Assembly: GCF_011320115.1 (NCBI RefSeq)
Contig: NZ_JAANOZ010000018.1
Span: 1 to 47,184, forward strand
From: Croceibacterium segetis
Lineage (GTDB): Bacteria > Pseudomonadota > Alphaproteobacteria > Sphingomonadales > Sphingomonadaceae
DNA: 47,184 nt
Reading direction: 5' to 3'
Shown: positions 17,554-26,678 of the stretch, piece after piece
Layout: every line of letters starts with the position of its first letter
Numbering within the stretch: position 1 is the first letter of the stretch
Notes under the pieces: model-generated
Databases searched by the model: none
What the model saw: the letters and a program-made list of their open reading frames with translations, nothing else
Told to the model about the DNA's origin: nothing
Translations under genes and position numbers: made by a program

Positions 17554-19726
17554 CCTGATCGAACGTCGGCGGCGGCGTCGGTGACGGCGTCGGTAGCTTG
17601 CCTGTCGGCTGCACGCGCACCCCGTTGCGATCGATCCCCAGCGTCACCGGCACGCCGTTGATCTGGGTCGTGATCGTGGCCCCGTCGTCGTGGATCTGCA
17701 GGTTCGTGTCGCCGTCGCCGAGGGGGATATCCCGCAGGTCCGGCACGTCCTGCGGCTGAACCGGACCCTCGGGGTTGGGCGACGGACTCGGGCGCACCGG
17801 GCGCGGAGCAGGTGCGAGCTTGAGCGCCTGGACCATGAAATCGTGCCAGATCTGCGCCGGCACTCCGCCACCGTGGGCGCCTTTCAAGGGCGTGTTGTCG
17901 TCGTTGCCCATCCACACCCCGACGACGAGGTCACCGGCGTAGCCAACGAACAGCGCGTCGCGGTTGTCCTGCGTCGTGCCGGTCTTGCCGAAGCTCGGGA
18001 CTGGCAGCCTGGCAGCGCGAGCGGTCCCTTCGCTGACGGTGCGCGCCAGCAGCTGCTCGATCTCGTCGTGCTCGGTACCGGAGAGGCGGTGACGCTCGGC
18101 GAACAGCCAATCGAACCAGCCCTCCTCTTCCGCTGGAAACGCACGCGGTTCGACCGGGAACTTGTTGGCCGCCACTCCGGCGTAGGCGCTGGTCAGTTCG
18201 AGCAGCGTCATCGTGGAGGTGCCGAGGGCAAGGCTCGGGTCCCCGTGCGCCAGCGGCGAATCGACGCCGAGCTTCTTGGCTTCTGCGATCACCGCGTCGT
18301 CGCCGACAGTCTGCAGCAGCCGCACCGCAGCAACGTTGCTCGAGCGGGCGAAGGCGTCCTCGAGCGTGATCCGGTCGGAATAGCTGCCGCTGGCGTTCTT
18401 CGGCCGGTATGAGCCCTGCTGAAACTGGCTGTTGTCGATCGTGCTGTCGGGCGTCATGCCCTTCTCGAACGCGGCGAGGTAGACGAACAGCTTGAACGTG
18501 GATCCGGGCTGCCTTTGCGCCTGCGTGGCGCGATTGAACGGCGACTTTTCATAGTCCTTGCCGCCGACCATCGCCACGACTTCGCCATTAGACCGCATCG
18601 CCACCAACGCGACTTGCGCGCCTCCAAGCGGCGCGCGCTCGATCACGCGCCGGGCAATGCCCTGCAGGCGCGAGTCGAGCGTAGTCCGCAGCGTCTGACG
18701 CGAGTAGCCGACGTCGCTCAGCTGACGCGCCTGCGGCAGCGCCCAATCGGCGAAGTAGGTCCCGGTTGGAAGATCGTTGTTGGGGCGGACGTCGAGCTGG
18801 GGCGTGGGGGTCCGCCGAGCTTGCGCGGCTGTCATGTAGCCGGCCGCCACTTCGGCCGACAACACGGTGCGCATCCGCTGGCGCGCCAGCTTGAAGTTGT
18901 CGGTCGGAGCGTACCGCGACGGCGCCTGAAGCAGCCCCGCGAGCATCGCCGCCTGACCCGGCGTCAGCTTTTCCGGTTGGCGATAGAAGTAATGCAGCGA
19001 GGCGGCGCGCAGGCCATAAGTGTTATCGCCGAAGTAGGCGTTTGAAAGGTAGCGCTCGAGGATCTCGTCCTTGGTCAGCCAGGCCTCGAGCCAGAACGCG
19101 ATCAGCGCCTCGCGCGCCTTGCGGCCGAGCGTCTGCTTGGGCGAGAGGAACGTGAACTTGGCCAGCTGCTGGGTGATCGTGCTGCCGCCCTGGGTGCGCC
19201 CGGTGGTCAGGTCGCTCCACGCGGCGCGGGCGATCCCGCGCGGATCGACGCCCCAGTGGTGATAGAACCGCCGATCCTCGATCGCGATGAACGCATGGAC
19301 CACATGCGGCGGCAGCTTCGACACCCGCACTGGCTTGTCGACGATCGCGCCGTTGCGCGCGATCGGCGTGCCGTCGGCCGCAAGCAGCGTGACCTCGGGC
19401 GGCGCGATCGGCTGCAGCGACTTCGACAACGGCGCGGTGATTGCCAGCCACAGCACGGTGAGGACGAACAAGCCGAAGAACGTCGCGAAGCCGCGGCTGA
19501 TCCACCACCAGCGGCTGCGCTTCTTCTGCGGCTGATCCGATTGGGGAGCGTCTGGCTTCGACTCGGGAGGCTTGTTAGCGCCGAGATAGCGGTCGATTTG
19601 CTCGAGCCGCGCCGCCCAGCGGTCGCCGGGCGCATCCTGCAGCGAATAGAACGTCGGCTCGGTCGCTTCCCCCGACGGGCCAGCGCCACCCTTCTGCTTG
19701 CCAGATCGATCCCAGAACATCCGCAT
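17498..19726 (-). CDS. Class A penicillin-binding protein (transglycosylase/transpeptidase)
   Basis: Bifunctional peptidoglycan synthase, 742 residues. A cytoplasmic basic N-tail is followed by a membrane anchor at about 77-98 ([18 protein letters not shown]). The GT51 domain (about 110-280) has the catalytic Glu150 in [13 protein letters not shown] and [11 protein letters not shown]. The transpeptidase domain has Ser409 in GSTFK (SxxK), SSN at 462-464 and KTGTT at 581. The last 100 residues are Pro-rich and extend beyond usual PBP1 enzymes of this type. It most resembles PBP1A/PbpC-like proteins; the exact class cannot be fixed by eye. Confidence 0.93.
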   Translation of the reverse strand: MRMFWDRSGKQKGGAGPSGEATEPTFYSLQDAPGDRWAARLEQIDRYLGANKPPESKPDAPQSDQPQKKRSRWWWISRGFATFFGLFVLTVLWLAITAPLSKSLQPIAPPEVTLLAADGTPIARNGAIVDKPVRVSKLPPHVVHAFIAIEDRRFYHHWGVDPRGIARAAWSDLTTGRTQGGSTITQQLAKFTFLSPKQTLGRKAREALIAFWLEAWLTKDEILERYLSNAYFGDNTYGLRAASLHYFYRQPEKLTPGQAAMLAGLLQAPSRYAPTDNFKLARQRMRTVLSAEVAAGYMTAAQARRTPTPQLDVRPNNDLPTGTYFADWALPQARQLSDVGYSRQTLRTTLDSRLQGIARRVIERAPLGGAQVALVAMRSNGEVVAMVGGKDYEKSPFNRATQAQRQPGSTFKLFVYLAAFEKGMTPDSTIDNSQFQQGSYRPKNASGSYSDRITLEDAFARSSNVAAVRLLQTVGDDAVIAEAKKLGVDSPLAHGDPSLALGTSTMTLLELTSAYAGVAANKFPVEPRAFPAEEEGWFDWLFAERHRLSGTEHDEIEQLLARTVSEGTARAARLPVPSFGKTGTTQDNRDALFVGYAGDLVVGVWMGNDDNTPLKGAHGGGVPAQIWHDFMVQALKLAPAPRPVRPSPSPNPEGPVQPQDVPDLRDIPLGDGDTNLQIHDDGATITTQINGVPVTLGIDRNGVRVQPTGKLPTPSPTPPPTFDQVIRPDRVPARNTGPQPER

Positions 19727-19798
19727 CGGTACTGTTTTAACTCCGTAACACAGTTTGGCGAACGCCGTTTAGAAATCAAGCGCTGAACGGGAAATGGC

Positions 19799-20611
19799 TT
19801 AGGCTGCGTTCGAGCCGCCATGTCCTGGGTGCTCGCCCGGCCGTTGCGGGATCAGCCGGACCAGAGCGACGATCGCCACCGCCAGTACCATCGAGGCGAG
19901 CGGCCGACTGAGCGATAGGCCACCATCGGCAAGCGGTTTATCGAGGAAATCGCCAATCGTTGCGCCAAGCGGACGAGTGAGAATGAAGGCGATCCAAAAC
20001 AGCAGCACGTGGCCGAGACGGGTCCAGAAGTAAGCTGCAGCGACCATCGCCAGCAGTGCGCCGAAGAACAGCGCGCCGCCGCCATAGCCGAAGCTCGAGT
20101 CCGCGATCCAGTCGCCGAGCGCTGTGCCGAGGGTCTGCGAGAAAGTAATCGTCACCCAGTAGAACGTCTCTTCACGCGGGCTGACGACGCTCCTGACGGA
20201 GATCGTTCCGGTGGCCCGATACCAGGCCAACAGCGACAGCAGCACCAGCGCGAGCAGCAGCGCGGAGCCGCCGGCATAGCCGATGCCGATCGACCGTGTG
20301 GCGAAGTCGGCCAGCGTCGTGCCCGCGGTGGTCGAGGCGACGATCGTCGCCCAGTAGAGCCACGGATTGAACTTGCGCGCGCCGATCTGGGCCCACACCA
20401 GCACGATCAGCAGCGCTCCGAAGATCGCGCTGCCGACTAGATAGCCGTTGAAACCGCCCTGCCCTGCCTCCGGCGTGGTCTCGCCCAGCCAGCTCATCGA
20501 AACGGCGTCGCCGCCGGTTTCGCCGAGCGTGGTGGCGAGAATCTTGATGATCCAGAATCCCAGCGTGACCGCAGGCACTTTGGTCATCGCGCCTCGTGCC
20601 GCGCCGTCCAT
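19799..20611 (-). CDS. DUF347 / COG4705 integral membrane protein
   Basis: 270 residues, about eight membrane helices. It is built of four similar units, each with a Gly-Asp pair in a helix (TLGETGGDAV, TAGTTLADF, TLGTALGDWIAD, PLGATIGDFLD), the hallmark of the DUF347 repeat. The repeated acidic residues inside membrane helices suggest a cation transporter, but no substrate is established to my knowledge. The ATG at 20611 has GGGAG eight bases upstream. The gene lies 72 bases ahead of the PBP gene on the same strand. Confidence 0.82.
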   Translation of the reverse strand: MDGAARGAMTKVPAVTLGFWIIKILATTLGETGGDAVSMSWLGETTPEAGQGGFNGYLVGSAIFGALLIVLVWAQIGARKFNPWLYWATIVASTTAGTTLADFATRSIGIGYAGGSALLLALVLLSLLAWYRATGTISVRSVVSPREETFYWVTITFSQTLGTALGDWIADSSFGYGGGALFFGALLAMVAAAYFWTRLGHVLLFWIAFILTRPLGATIGDFLDKPLADGGLSLSRPLASMVLAVAIVALVRLIPQRPGEHPGHGGSNAA

Positions 20612-20687
20612 TCGCGATACTCCCGTGAGCCCGACTGCCGAATCGCCAGCCTATCGGATCGCTTTAGCTCCCCGCGCCGATGAAAAG

Positions 20688-20939
20688 CTACGACGTCCCG
20701 TCGCCTTGGCCGTCGCCGTTCTTGTGCGCCTCTCGGCCCGCGACCACACCGAAATCCTGGGACTTCTCGCGAGCCGCGGCAGAAGTGAAACCTTCGGCGG
20801 CAAGGCCTCGCTTGAGCAGCTCGCGCACGGCGGCAGCTCGGGTCGGCATGCGGCGGGCAAACCGCCAATCGTCGATCGCCGACAGTTCATCCTCGGTGAG
20901 CATGATTTGCAAACGCTGCTCGCGCATCAACTCGCTCAA
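20688..20939 (-). CDS. Ribbon-helix-helix-like small DNA-binding protein
   Basis: 83 residues. After LSELMREQ, a beta strand (RLQIMLTEDELSAIDDW) and two helices (FARRMPTRAAAVRELLKRGLA) match the CopG/Arc ribbon-helix-helix pattern. The tail is polar and disordered. Such proteins are dimeric repressors or antitoxins, but no toxin gene adjoins. The start is TTG at 20939, chosen because a perfect AGGAGG lies seven bases upstream; the ATG four codons later has no such site. It diverges from the histidine kinase gene across an AT-rich gap. Confidence 0.72.
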   Translation of the reverse strand: MSELMREQRLQIMLTEDELSAIDDWRFARRMPTRAAAVRELLKRGLAAEGFTSAAAREKSQDFGVVAGREAHKNGDGQGDGTS

Positions 20940-20946
20940 GCTTCTT

Positions 20947-20952
20947 CCTCCT
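20947..20952 (-). promoter_or_regulatory. Strong Shine-Dalgarno that fixes a TTG start
   Basis: AGGAGG on the minus strand, seven bases before TTG at 20939 and nineteen bases before the first ATG. The spacing is ideal only for the TTG. Confidence 0.7.
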
Positions 20953-21075
20953 GATCTCGCTCTCCAAACGGCGCGGCCTGCGTGACCGCGCAGCATCCAG
21001 AGAGGCGCCATGAGACGTCACTTACTCATTTTACACATTCGTCGCGGTTTGGTTCCGTTGTGCAAGCGGCGCAAT

Positions 21076-21116
21076 AGTATTGGAATACTCAACATGGGTT
21101 CTATTGTAATATTCCA
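21076..21116. promoter_or_regulatory. Nested inverted repeats in an AT-rich divergent gap
   Basis: AGTATT-GG-AATACT (21076-21089) is a perfect palindrome, and TGGAATA (21081-21087) is again mirrored by TATTCCA (21110-21116). The repeats sit in about 130 bases (21015-21150) that are far more AT-rich than the rest of the window, between the divergent ribbon-helix-helix and kinase genes. They look like operator sites, possibly for the ribbon-helix-helix protein itself. Confidence 0.4.
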
Positions 21117-21151
21117 TATACCCGCTGACAAATGCAATAAACTTGCACATC

Positions 21152-21901
21152 ATGTCAAATACTGATAAAGCAACGCGCTTCATGGCACATCGGGATTTCC
21201 TCCACGCGGGTGAAGTCCGGGACTCGCAACCCGGATCGCTTCCGTCTGTCGAGCCGAATGTCTCCAGTTCCGAAGCCAATCACCGGATTTCCAACAATCT
21301 TGCCATTCTGGCGAGCGCGGTCCGCATTCGGGCGTCAGACGTCTCTCGCCGGCAGCAGCACCTTAGCCACGATGAGGTGTCGCTGATTCTCGGCGATGTC
21401 AGCGCCAAGATCCTGGCCATCGCCTGGCTGCACCGCTTTCTCTCCGACAAGCCCGGCGCCGATTGCCTAGAGCTCAACGATCACCTGTACCGACTGAGCG
21501 AAACCCTGCTTTCGGCCCTAAGCGATCCGCAACGCGCCAAGCTGGTGAGAATCGGTGTCGGCGAGTGCTTCGTCGCGGTGCGCGAGGTCGTTCCGCTGTG
21601 CCTGATCGTCACCGAGGTGGTCACCAACTCCCTGAAGTACGCGCATCCGACCAAGGTTCCGGGCAAGATCTTCGTCGGCTGCCGGGAAGAATGCGACGGG
21701 TCGCTGATCGTCGAGATAGCCGACGATGGCGTCGGCCTGCCCGAGGGATTCGACCCGCAGGCCGACGGTGGCACCGGGGCAAGGACGATTCGCGCCCTGG
21801 CACAGCAATTGGGCGCCCAGACAAGCTTCGATTCCGGCCCTGTCGGCCTGCGCTTCAAGCTGCGGGTGCCGTCGCGCACGAGCCGCGCTCGCGCAGCATA
21901 G
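21152..21901 (+). CDS. HWE/HisKA_2-family sensor histidine kinase without sensor domain
   Basis: 249 residues. The phospho-acceptor helix has EANHRISNNLAILASAVRI, the HisKA_2 signature, with the His at about residue 44. The HATPase domain follows with VVTNSLKYAHP (N-box) and EIADDGVGLPEG (G1 box). The N-terminal 40 residues are polar and there is no membrane segment, PAS or GAF domain, so the kinase is cytosolic and may be driven by a partner protein. Kinases of this family often feed PhyR in the general stress response of alphaproteobacteria; that role is inference. A TTG at 21143 is an alternative start; neither has a strong Shine-Dalgarno. Confidence 0.8.
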   Translation: MSNTDKATRFMAHRDFLHAGEVRDSQPGSLPSVEPNVSSSEANHRISNNLAILASAVRIRASDVSRRQQHLSHDEVSLILGDVSAKILAIAWLHRFLSDKPGADCLELNDHLYRLSETLLSALSDPQRAKLVRIGVGECFVAVREVVPLCLIVTEVVTNSLKYAHPTKVPGKIFVGCREECDGSLIVEIADDGVGLPEGFDPQADGGTGARTIRALAQQLGAQTSFDSGPVGLRFKLRVPSRTSRARAA

Positions 21902-21910
21902 GCATTGCCG

Positions 21911-22894
21911 TTACGCCTTGGCGACGACGCTTTCGGGCAGCTCGTCACCGAACACGCGCTGGTAGTATTCCGCCACCAGCATCCGCTCGGCCTCATCGCA
22001 CTTGTTGAGGAAGGTCACGCGGAAGGCGAAGCCGACGTCGCCGAAGATTTCGGCGTTCTGTGCCCAGGTGATCACCGTTCGCGGGCTCATCACGGTCGAG
22101 ATGTCGCCGCCGATGAACCCCTGGCGTGTCAGTTCTGCGACGCGGATCATGTCGGCGATGGTCTTGTCGGCGATCTTGGTCTTTGACTTGACGATCTCGA
22201 GTTCGACCGGCGCCGGCAGGTAATTGAGCGCGGTGACGATGTTCCAGCGGTCCATCTGGCCCTGATTGATCGCCTGGGTTCCGTGATAGAGCCCGCTGGT
22301 GTCGCCGAGGCCGACCGTATTGGCGGTCGAGAACAGGCGGAACCACGGATTCGGCCGAATCACCCGGTTCTGGTCGAGCAGGGTCAGCTTGCCCGACTGT
22401 TCGAGCACGCGCTGGATGACGAACATCACGTCCGGCCGACCTGCGTCGTATTCGTCGAACACGAGCGCCACAGGATGCTGCAGCGCCCACGGCAGCAAGC
22501 CTTCGCGGAACTCGGTGACCTGCAAGCCGTCGCGCAGCACGATAGCGTCGCGTCCGACCAGGTCGATGCGGCTGATGTGTGCATCGAGGTTGATGCGGAT
22601 GCACGGCCAGTTGAGGCGCGCAGCCACCTGCTCGATGTGGGTCGACTTGCCGGTGCCGTGATAGCCCTGGATCATCACCCGGCGGTTGTGCGCAAAGCCG
22701 GCGAGGATCGCGAGCGTGGTGTCCGGATCGAACACGTAGGCATCGTCGATGTCGGGGACACGCTCGTCTGCCTTCGAGAAGGCGGGAACCTTCCAGTCGG
22801 TGTCGATGCCGAACGTCTTGCGAACGTCGACTTCGGTGTCAGGCGCCGCCATCAGGGTGCCGGATTCGCCGTGGGTAGAGGTCATTTCATTCAT
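21911..22894 (-). CDS. cobS: Cobaltochelatase subunit CobS
   Basis: 327-residue AAA+ ATPase subunit of the aerobic cobaltochelatase CobNST. Walker [10 protein letters not shown] begins at about 77, Walker B ALVFDEYD ends at about 150, and [19 protein letters not shown] is characteristic of the family. The N-terminal [11 protein letters not shown] is also typical. CobT, usually the next gene downstream, is missing: nine bases beyond the stop lies the convergent kinase gene. CobS-like proteins without CobN are common in non-cobalamin makers, so a cobalamin role is not certain here. Confidence 0.93.
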   Translation of the reverse strand: MNEMTSTHGESGTLMAAPDTEVDVRKTFGIDTDWKVPAFSKADERVPDIDDAYVFDPDTTLAILAGFAHNRRVMIQGYHGTGKSTHIEQVAARLNWPCIRINLDAHISRIDLVGRDAIVLRDGLQVTEFREGLLPWALQHPVALVFDEYDAGRPDVMFVIQRVLEQSGKLTLLDQNRVIRPNPWFRLFSTANTVGLGDTSGLYHGTQAINQGQMDRWNIVTALNYLPAPVELEIVKSKTKIADKTIADMIRVAELTRQGFIGGDISTVMSPRTVITWAQNAEIFGDVGFAFRVTFLNKCDEAERMLVAEYYQRVFGDELPESVVAKA

Positions 22895-22970
22895 CGCCGG
22901 CCACGCCTATACGCGCCGACTTGGCGCTGCAACAAACAATGGCAACTGTCTGCCGGGAGGAAAACGCTTC

Positions 22971-23612
22971 ATGAAGATTTACGGATTTCCACTGTCGCCT
23001 TTCGTTCGCAAAGTGGTTATTGCCGCGCGCGAGAAGGGACTCGAGTACGATCTGGTCCCGGCCAATCCGAGCCAGCCGACCGAGGAGTTCCTCAAGGTCA
23101 GCCCGTTCAGCAAGATTCCCGCTCTCGAGGACGGGGATTTCTGCCTCGCCGATTCGACTGCGATCGTCGCCTATCTCGATGCCAAGTATCCTGAGCCACC
23201 GCTGTTCCCCGTCGAGGCGCAGGCGCGCGGGCGCGCGGTGTGGTTCGAGGAAGTATCCGACACCGTGCTGGTCCCGGCCGGCGCACCGATCGTGGTCAAC
23301 CGCTTCCTGCGGCCGAAGATCTTCGGGACCGACGGTGACGAGGAAGCGGCCAAGGCGGGCGAGGAGGCGATCAAGAAGCCGCTGGGTTATCTCGAAAGCG
23401 CGGTGAGCGACAGCGGCTGGCTCGACTGGAACTTCTCGATCGGCGACATCGCGGTGGCCTGCACGATCAAGACGCTCGGCTACACCGGCTGGACGCTCGA
23501 TCCTGCGGCTTATCCCAAGTTGGCGGCATGGTACGGCCGCGTGACCGAGCGCGCTGCATGGCAGCAGGCGGCGGACGAGGAAGACGCGGTCTTCGCCTCG
23601 ATGCAGGGCTAG
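22971..23612 (+). CDS. Glutathione S-transferase family protein
   Basis: 213 residues. The N-terminal thioredoxin-like domain opens MKIYGFPLSPFVRKVV, with Ser9 in the catalytic position, the cis-Pro segment KIPALEDGD and the glutathione-binding ADSTAIVAYL. A helical C-terminal domain follows. Likely conjugates or reduces electrophiles with glutathione; substrate unknown. GGGAGG precedes the ATG. It is divergent from cobS and overlaps the HxlR regulator gene tail-to-tail at CTAG. Confidence 0.88.
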   Translation: MKIYGFPLSPFVRKVVIAAREKGLEYDLVPANPSQPTEEFLKVSPFSKIPALEDGDFCLADSTAIVAYLDAKYPEPPLFPVEAQARGRAVWFEEVSDTVLVPAGAPIVVNRFLRPKIFGTDGDEEAAKAGEEAIKKPLGYLESAVSDSGWLDWNFSIGDIAVACTIKTLGYTGWTLDPAAYPKLAAWYGRVTERAAWQQAADEEDAVFASMQG

Positions 23613-24301
23613 CCGACCTTCGCGGGCAGGTGGAACAAGTCGATGAAGCGATCCGCGAGGGCGCGGTCGCCGTCGATGCGGACCCCCTGCCCCGCGAGGT
23701 CTTCCGGGGGGACCTTGCGGTAGAACACCGCCGCGAGAAGCGGCGCCGCCGGCGCGCGGAAGATCGCTTGCGCGCGCTCGATCGAGCCGCGGCGGATCGG
23801 CAATCGGCCGTCCTTCAGCTCCGCCAGGTAAGACTCGCCGGCGAGATCGAATCCGATCGTCGCATCGAATTCGGTCGCCCGCACCTTGTCGAGCATCGTG
23901 CGCAAGCTGAGCATTAGCGATACCGGTGACAGCGGCAGTGTGGGGTCATGGCGCGGCGAGGTCGCCGCCCAGCGTCCGAGCTCCTGGAGCGCCGGTTCGG
24001 CGAGATAGCCCCATTCGGTCAGCTCGTAGACTTGCACGTTCGCCGGCGGCGGCAGCACTCGCTTGGCTACGGCGCCTGCCCGTTCGAGGCTTTCGAGCCG
24101 CTCGGTCAGCACCTTGGCGCTGATTCCGTTCAACGCCTTGCGCAACTCGGAAAACCGGCGCGGCCCCATCATCAGCTCGCGCACTACAAGCATCGACCAC
24201 CGCTCGCCGACCAGTTCCATGGCGAAGGCCGTCCCGCAGGCGTCTTCATACCACCGGCCGTGGCGCGTTTCCGACGACTCGGTTTCTTTTTGTAACTTCA
24301 T
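23609..24301 (-). CDS. HxlR-family transcriptional regulator
   Basis: 230 residues. The winged-helix domain (about 20-115) reads ALNGISAKVLTERLESLERA with a preceding GERWSMLVVRELMMGPRRF, the HxlR signature. A C-terminal domain of about 100 residues resembles an SCP2-like ligand domain (FDLAGESYLAELKDGRL). The start is ATG at 24301; a longer in-frame start would run across the operator. HxlR proteins answer aldehydes, quinones or oxidants; here the divergent gene run encodes detoxification enzymes, which it probably represses or activates. Confidence 0.87.
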   Translation of the reverse strand: MKLQKETESSETRHGRWYEDACGTAFAMELVGERWSMLVVRELMMGPRRFSELRKALNGISAKVLTERLESLERAGAVAKRVLPPPANVQVYELTEWGYLAEPALQELGRWAATSPRHDPTLPLSPVSLMLSLRTMLDKVRATEFDATIGFDLAGESYLAELKDGRLPIRRGSIERAQAIFRAPAAPLLAAVFYRKVPPEDLAGQGVRIDGDRALADRFIDLFHLPAKVG

Positions 24302-24318
24302 AGTTGCTTTTAGTAACT
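24302..24318. promoter_or_regulatory. Probable HxlR operator
   Basis: AGTTGCT-TTT-AGTAACT is a near-perfect inverted repeat (one mismatch) directly abutting the HxlR start codon, in the gap to the divergent DUF899 gene. A further GTAACTT sits at 24292-24298 just inside the HxlR gene. Placement fits autoregulation and control of the divergent operon. Confidence 0.5.
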
Positions 24319-24372
24319 CATTGCGGCACGAATCGCAAGTCCCGAGTCGCGGGAGCCCGTGGAGAGGTGAAG

Positions 24373-25092
24373 ATGAGCGACCCAGTAACACTGCCGTCCG
24401 AACTGCAGCCGGCTCGGGAGATGGCCCAGGCCAACAAGACGAGCTGGCTGGGCGAAAGCGCCGAGTACCGCCAGGCCCGCAACGCCCTGCTGGCCGACGA
24501 GATCGAGCTGCGCCGGCAAATCCAGCGCGTCGCCGAACAGCGGCGCGCGCTGCCGCCGGGACCGGTCGCCAAGGACTATCGCTTCCTCGACGATCAGGGC
24601 GCGGAGGTCAGCCTGCTCGACCTGTTCGGCAAGCATGGCACCCTGTTCACCTATTTGTGGATGTACGGGCCCGAGCGCAAACGGCCCTGCCCGATGTGCA
24701 CCTCGTTCGTCGGCTCGCTCGACATCCCGGCGCCGGACATCGAGCAGCGCCTCTCGCTGGCGATCATCGGCCGCTCGCCGCTGGCGCGGCAGCTTGCCTT
24801 TGCTCGCGAGCGGGGGTGGCGCAACCTCAGGTTCTACCAGCCCGTCGGCGACGAATTCGAGCGTGACATCCAGTGGATAGTCGATGGCGAGGAATGGGCC
24901 CGCGTGCTCGTCTGGACGCGCGACGGCGACACGGCGCGCCTGTTCTGGGCCGCCGAAGGCGGGCCCGAGACCGCCGACCCTGGCTTCGATCCGCACCTGG
25001 CGCCAGACCCCACTCCGCTCTGGAATGTCATCGACTGGACACCCGAGGGGCGCAGCAAGGACTGGTACCCCAAGCTCGATTACTCAAACTGA
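24373..25092 (+). CDS. DUF899 thioredoxin-like family protein
   Basis: 239 residues. The family pattern is clear: KDYRFLDDQGAEVSLLDLF, then FTYLWMYGPERKRPCPMCTS with a CxxC pair, FVGSLDIPAPDI, and the closing WNVIDWTPEGR. The fold is thioredoxin-like; a redox or peroxide role is plausible but unproven. The ATG at 24373 follows GGAGAGGTGAAG. First gene of the plus-strand detoxification run and the likely direct target of HxlR. Confidence 0.85.
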   Translation: MSDPVTLPSELQPAREMAQANKTSWLGESAEYRQARNALLADEIELRRQIQRVAEQRRALPPGPVAKDYRFLDDQGAEVSLLDLFGKHGTLFTYLWMYGPERKRPCPMCTSFVGSLDIPAPDIEQRLSLAIIGRSPLARQLAFARERGWRNLRFYQPVGDEFERDIQWIVDGEEWARVLVWTRDGDTARLFWAAEGGPETADPGFDPHLAPDPTPLWNVIDWTPEGRSKDWYPKLDYSN

Positions 25093-25114
25093 AGCACAGC
25101 CAAAGGAATTGACG

Positions 25115-25549
25115 ATGAGCAAGATGATTTTCGTGAACCTGCCGGTCACCGACCTGGCGAAGTCGATGGCCTTCTACGAAGCGCTCGGCTTCACCAACAA
25201 CCCGCAGTTCACCAACGAGAACGCCGCCGCCATGGCCTGGTCAGACGAAATCGTCGTCATGCTGCTGACGCACGACTTCTGGAAGACCTTCACAAGCAAG
25301 GCGATCCCCAACGCGAAGGAGAGCGCGCAAGTGCTGCTGTGCGTCAGCATGGATAGCCGCGAGGCGGTCGATGCGATCGTCGGCGACGCGAAGCGCGCGG
25401 GCGGCGCCCCCGACCCGACGCCGACGCAGGACCACGGCTTCATGTACGGCCGCAGCTTCGAGGATCCCGACGGTCACATCTGGGAAACGATGTGGATGGA
25501 TCCCAAGGTCGCCGCCGGCGAGATGCCGGTCGAGCATATCGAAGCCTGA
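25115..25549 (+). CDS. VOC-superfamily (glyoxalase-like) protein
   Basis: 144 residues. The vicinal-oxygen-chelate fold is seen as FVNLPVTDLAKSMAFYEALGF at the start and YGRSFEDPDGHIWETMWMD at the end, the latter giving the usual C-terminal metal-ligand glutamate. The family includes glyoxalases and antibiotic- or dioxygenase-related enzymes; substrate unknown. AAAGGAATTGACG precedes the ATG. Lies 22 bases after the DUF899 gene. Confidence 0.85.
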   Translation: MSKMIFVNLPVTDLAKSMAFYEALGFTNNPQFTNENAAAMAWSDEIVVMLLTHDFWKTFTSKAIPNAKESAQVLLCVSMDSREAVDAIVGDAKRAGGAPDPTPTQDHGFMYGRSFEDPDGHIWETMWMDPKVAAGEMPVEHIEA

Positions 25550-25576
25550 GGCGCGGCAAAGGACAGGAGAGAGCCG

Positions 25577-25999
25577 ATGGCATCCCTTGCGCAAACACCC
25601 AACGATAGCGCCCCGGCTTCCGTCTGGATTGGCCGCGCGCTCAGCATGCTGTTCGTCGTGTTCATGCTCGGGGCCTCGGTCGCACCAAAGCTGCTCGGCC
25701 TCGACGTGGCGACCCAGACTCTCACCGAACTTGGCTGGCCTGCGCGCTTCGTGCTGATGATCGGTCTGTTCGAGCTCGCCTTCACGGTGCTTTACGCGAT
25801 CCCGCGCACCAGCGTGCTCGGCGCCATTCTGATGACCGCGCTCCTCGGAGGCGCGCTGGCGACGCGGATGCGCGTGGGCAGCCCGCTGTTCAGCCACACG
25901 CTTTTCAGCATCTATCTCGCCCTGTTCATGTGGGGCGGGCTCTGGCTCCGCTCCCCGGTACTGCGCGCGCTGATCCCCCTCACTCAAGCAAAGGACTGA
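25577..25999 (+). CDS. DoxX-like membrane protein
   Basis: 140 residues with four hydrophobic helices (about 16-38, 55-73, 78-96 and 108-125). Features include LSMLFVVFMLGASVAPKLLG, and ELGWPARFVLMIGLFELAF resembling the DoxX-like family. DoxX proteins assist thiol-redox and detoxification systems at the membrane. GGAGAGAG precedes the ATG. Four bases before the next GST gene. Confidence 0.8.
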   Translation: MASLAQTPNDSAPASVWIGRALSMLFVVFMLGASVAPKLLGLDVATQTLTELGWPARFVLMIGLFELAFTVLYAIPRTSVLGAILMTALLGGALATRMRVGSPLFSHTLFSIYLALFMWGGLWLRSPVLRALIPLTQAKD

Positions 26000-26003
26000 T
26001 CCC

Positions 26004-26675
26004 ATGGCTACCCAACCCGCCCCCGTCGTCACTGCGTTCGACTGGGTTCCCGATTTCGCCAAGGGCCTGGTGCGCGACTTGCGCGTGCGCTGGGCGTTCG
26101 AGGAGATCGGCGCGCCTTACGCTGTTGAAAAATTCGGCGCCGCCAACCCCCGCCCAGACGGCTACGCCAAGTGGCAACCGTTCGAGCAGGTCCCGGCGTA
26201 CCGCGACGGCGAGGTCGAACTCTTCGAATCTGGTGCGATCCTGCTGTACATCGCCGAGAAGCACGGCGCGCTGCTACCGAAGGACGAGGCGAAGCGTTGG
26301 CAGGCGATCGCCTGGCTGTTCGCCGCGCTCAACAGCGTCGAGCCTTCAATCATGCGCTATTTCGCTTACGAGGTGTTCAACGCGGGCCAGGACTGGACGG
26401 AAGGCGCCAAGGAATCGGTGATCCCGCTGCTGCGGCAGAAGCTCAAGCGGGTGAGCGACGCGCTCGGCGACGACGACTGGCTGGCAGGCGAATTCTCGAT
26501 CGCCGATATCCTGATGATTACGGTGCTCAACAACCTGAAAGACACCCCCTTCATCGCAGAATTCCCCACGCTCACCGCTTATCACAAGCGCGGCACCGAG
26601 CGTCCGGCCTACCAGCGGGCGCTTGCCGCGCAACTGGCCGACTTCGACGGCCCCGCGCCCAACCGGGGAGGCTGA
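26004..26675 (+). CDS. Glutathione S-transferase family protein
   Basis: 223 residues, second GST of the region. The thioredoxin-like domain has VRWAFEEIGAPYAVEKF, the cis-Pro stretch EQVPAYRDGEVELFESGAIL and YIAEKHGALLP. The C-terminal helical domain includes the conserved N-capping motif FSIADILM. The N-terminal extension (MATQPAPVVTAFDWVPDFAK) lacks an obvious catalytic Ser/Cys/Tyr at the usual place, so the chemistry is uncertain. It is followed after three bases by the DUF1428 gene. Confidence 0.87.
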   Translation: MATQPAPVVTAFDWVPDFAKGLVRDLRVRWAFEEIGAPYAVEKFGAANPRPDGYAKWQPFEQVPAYRDGEVELFESGAILLYIAEKHGALLPKDEAKRWQAIAWLFAALNSVEPSIMRYFAYEVFNAGQDWTEGAKESVIPLLRQKLKRVSDALGDDDWLAGEFSIADILMITVLNNLKDTPFIAEFPTLTAYHKRGTERPAYQRALAAQLADFDGPAPNRGG

Positions 26676-26678
26676 GCC

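Noticed and set aside
19734-19748. Possible CtrA site (TTAA-type half sites) upstream of the PBP gene
   Set aside because: The half sites are not seven bases apart and only one is a full TTAA.
21045-21075. GGAAC on the minus strand as an EcfG -35 element
   Set aside because: No CGTT lies 16-17 bases downstream.
21031-21279. Minus-strand frame of 82 codons over the kinase start
   Set aside because: No ribosome-binding site, overlaps the kinase gene and the AT-rich dyads, and has no recognisable fold.
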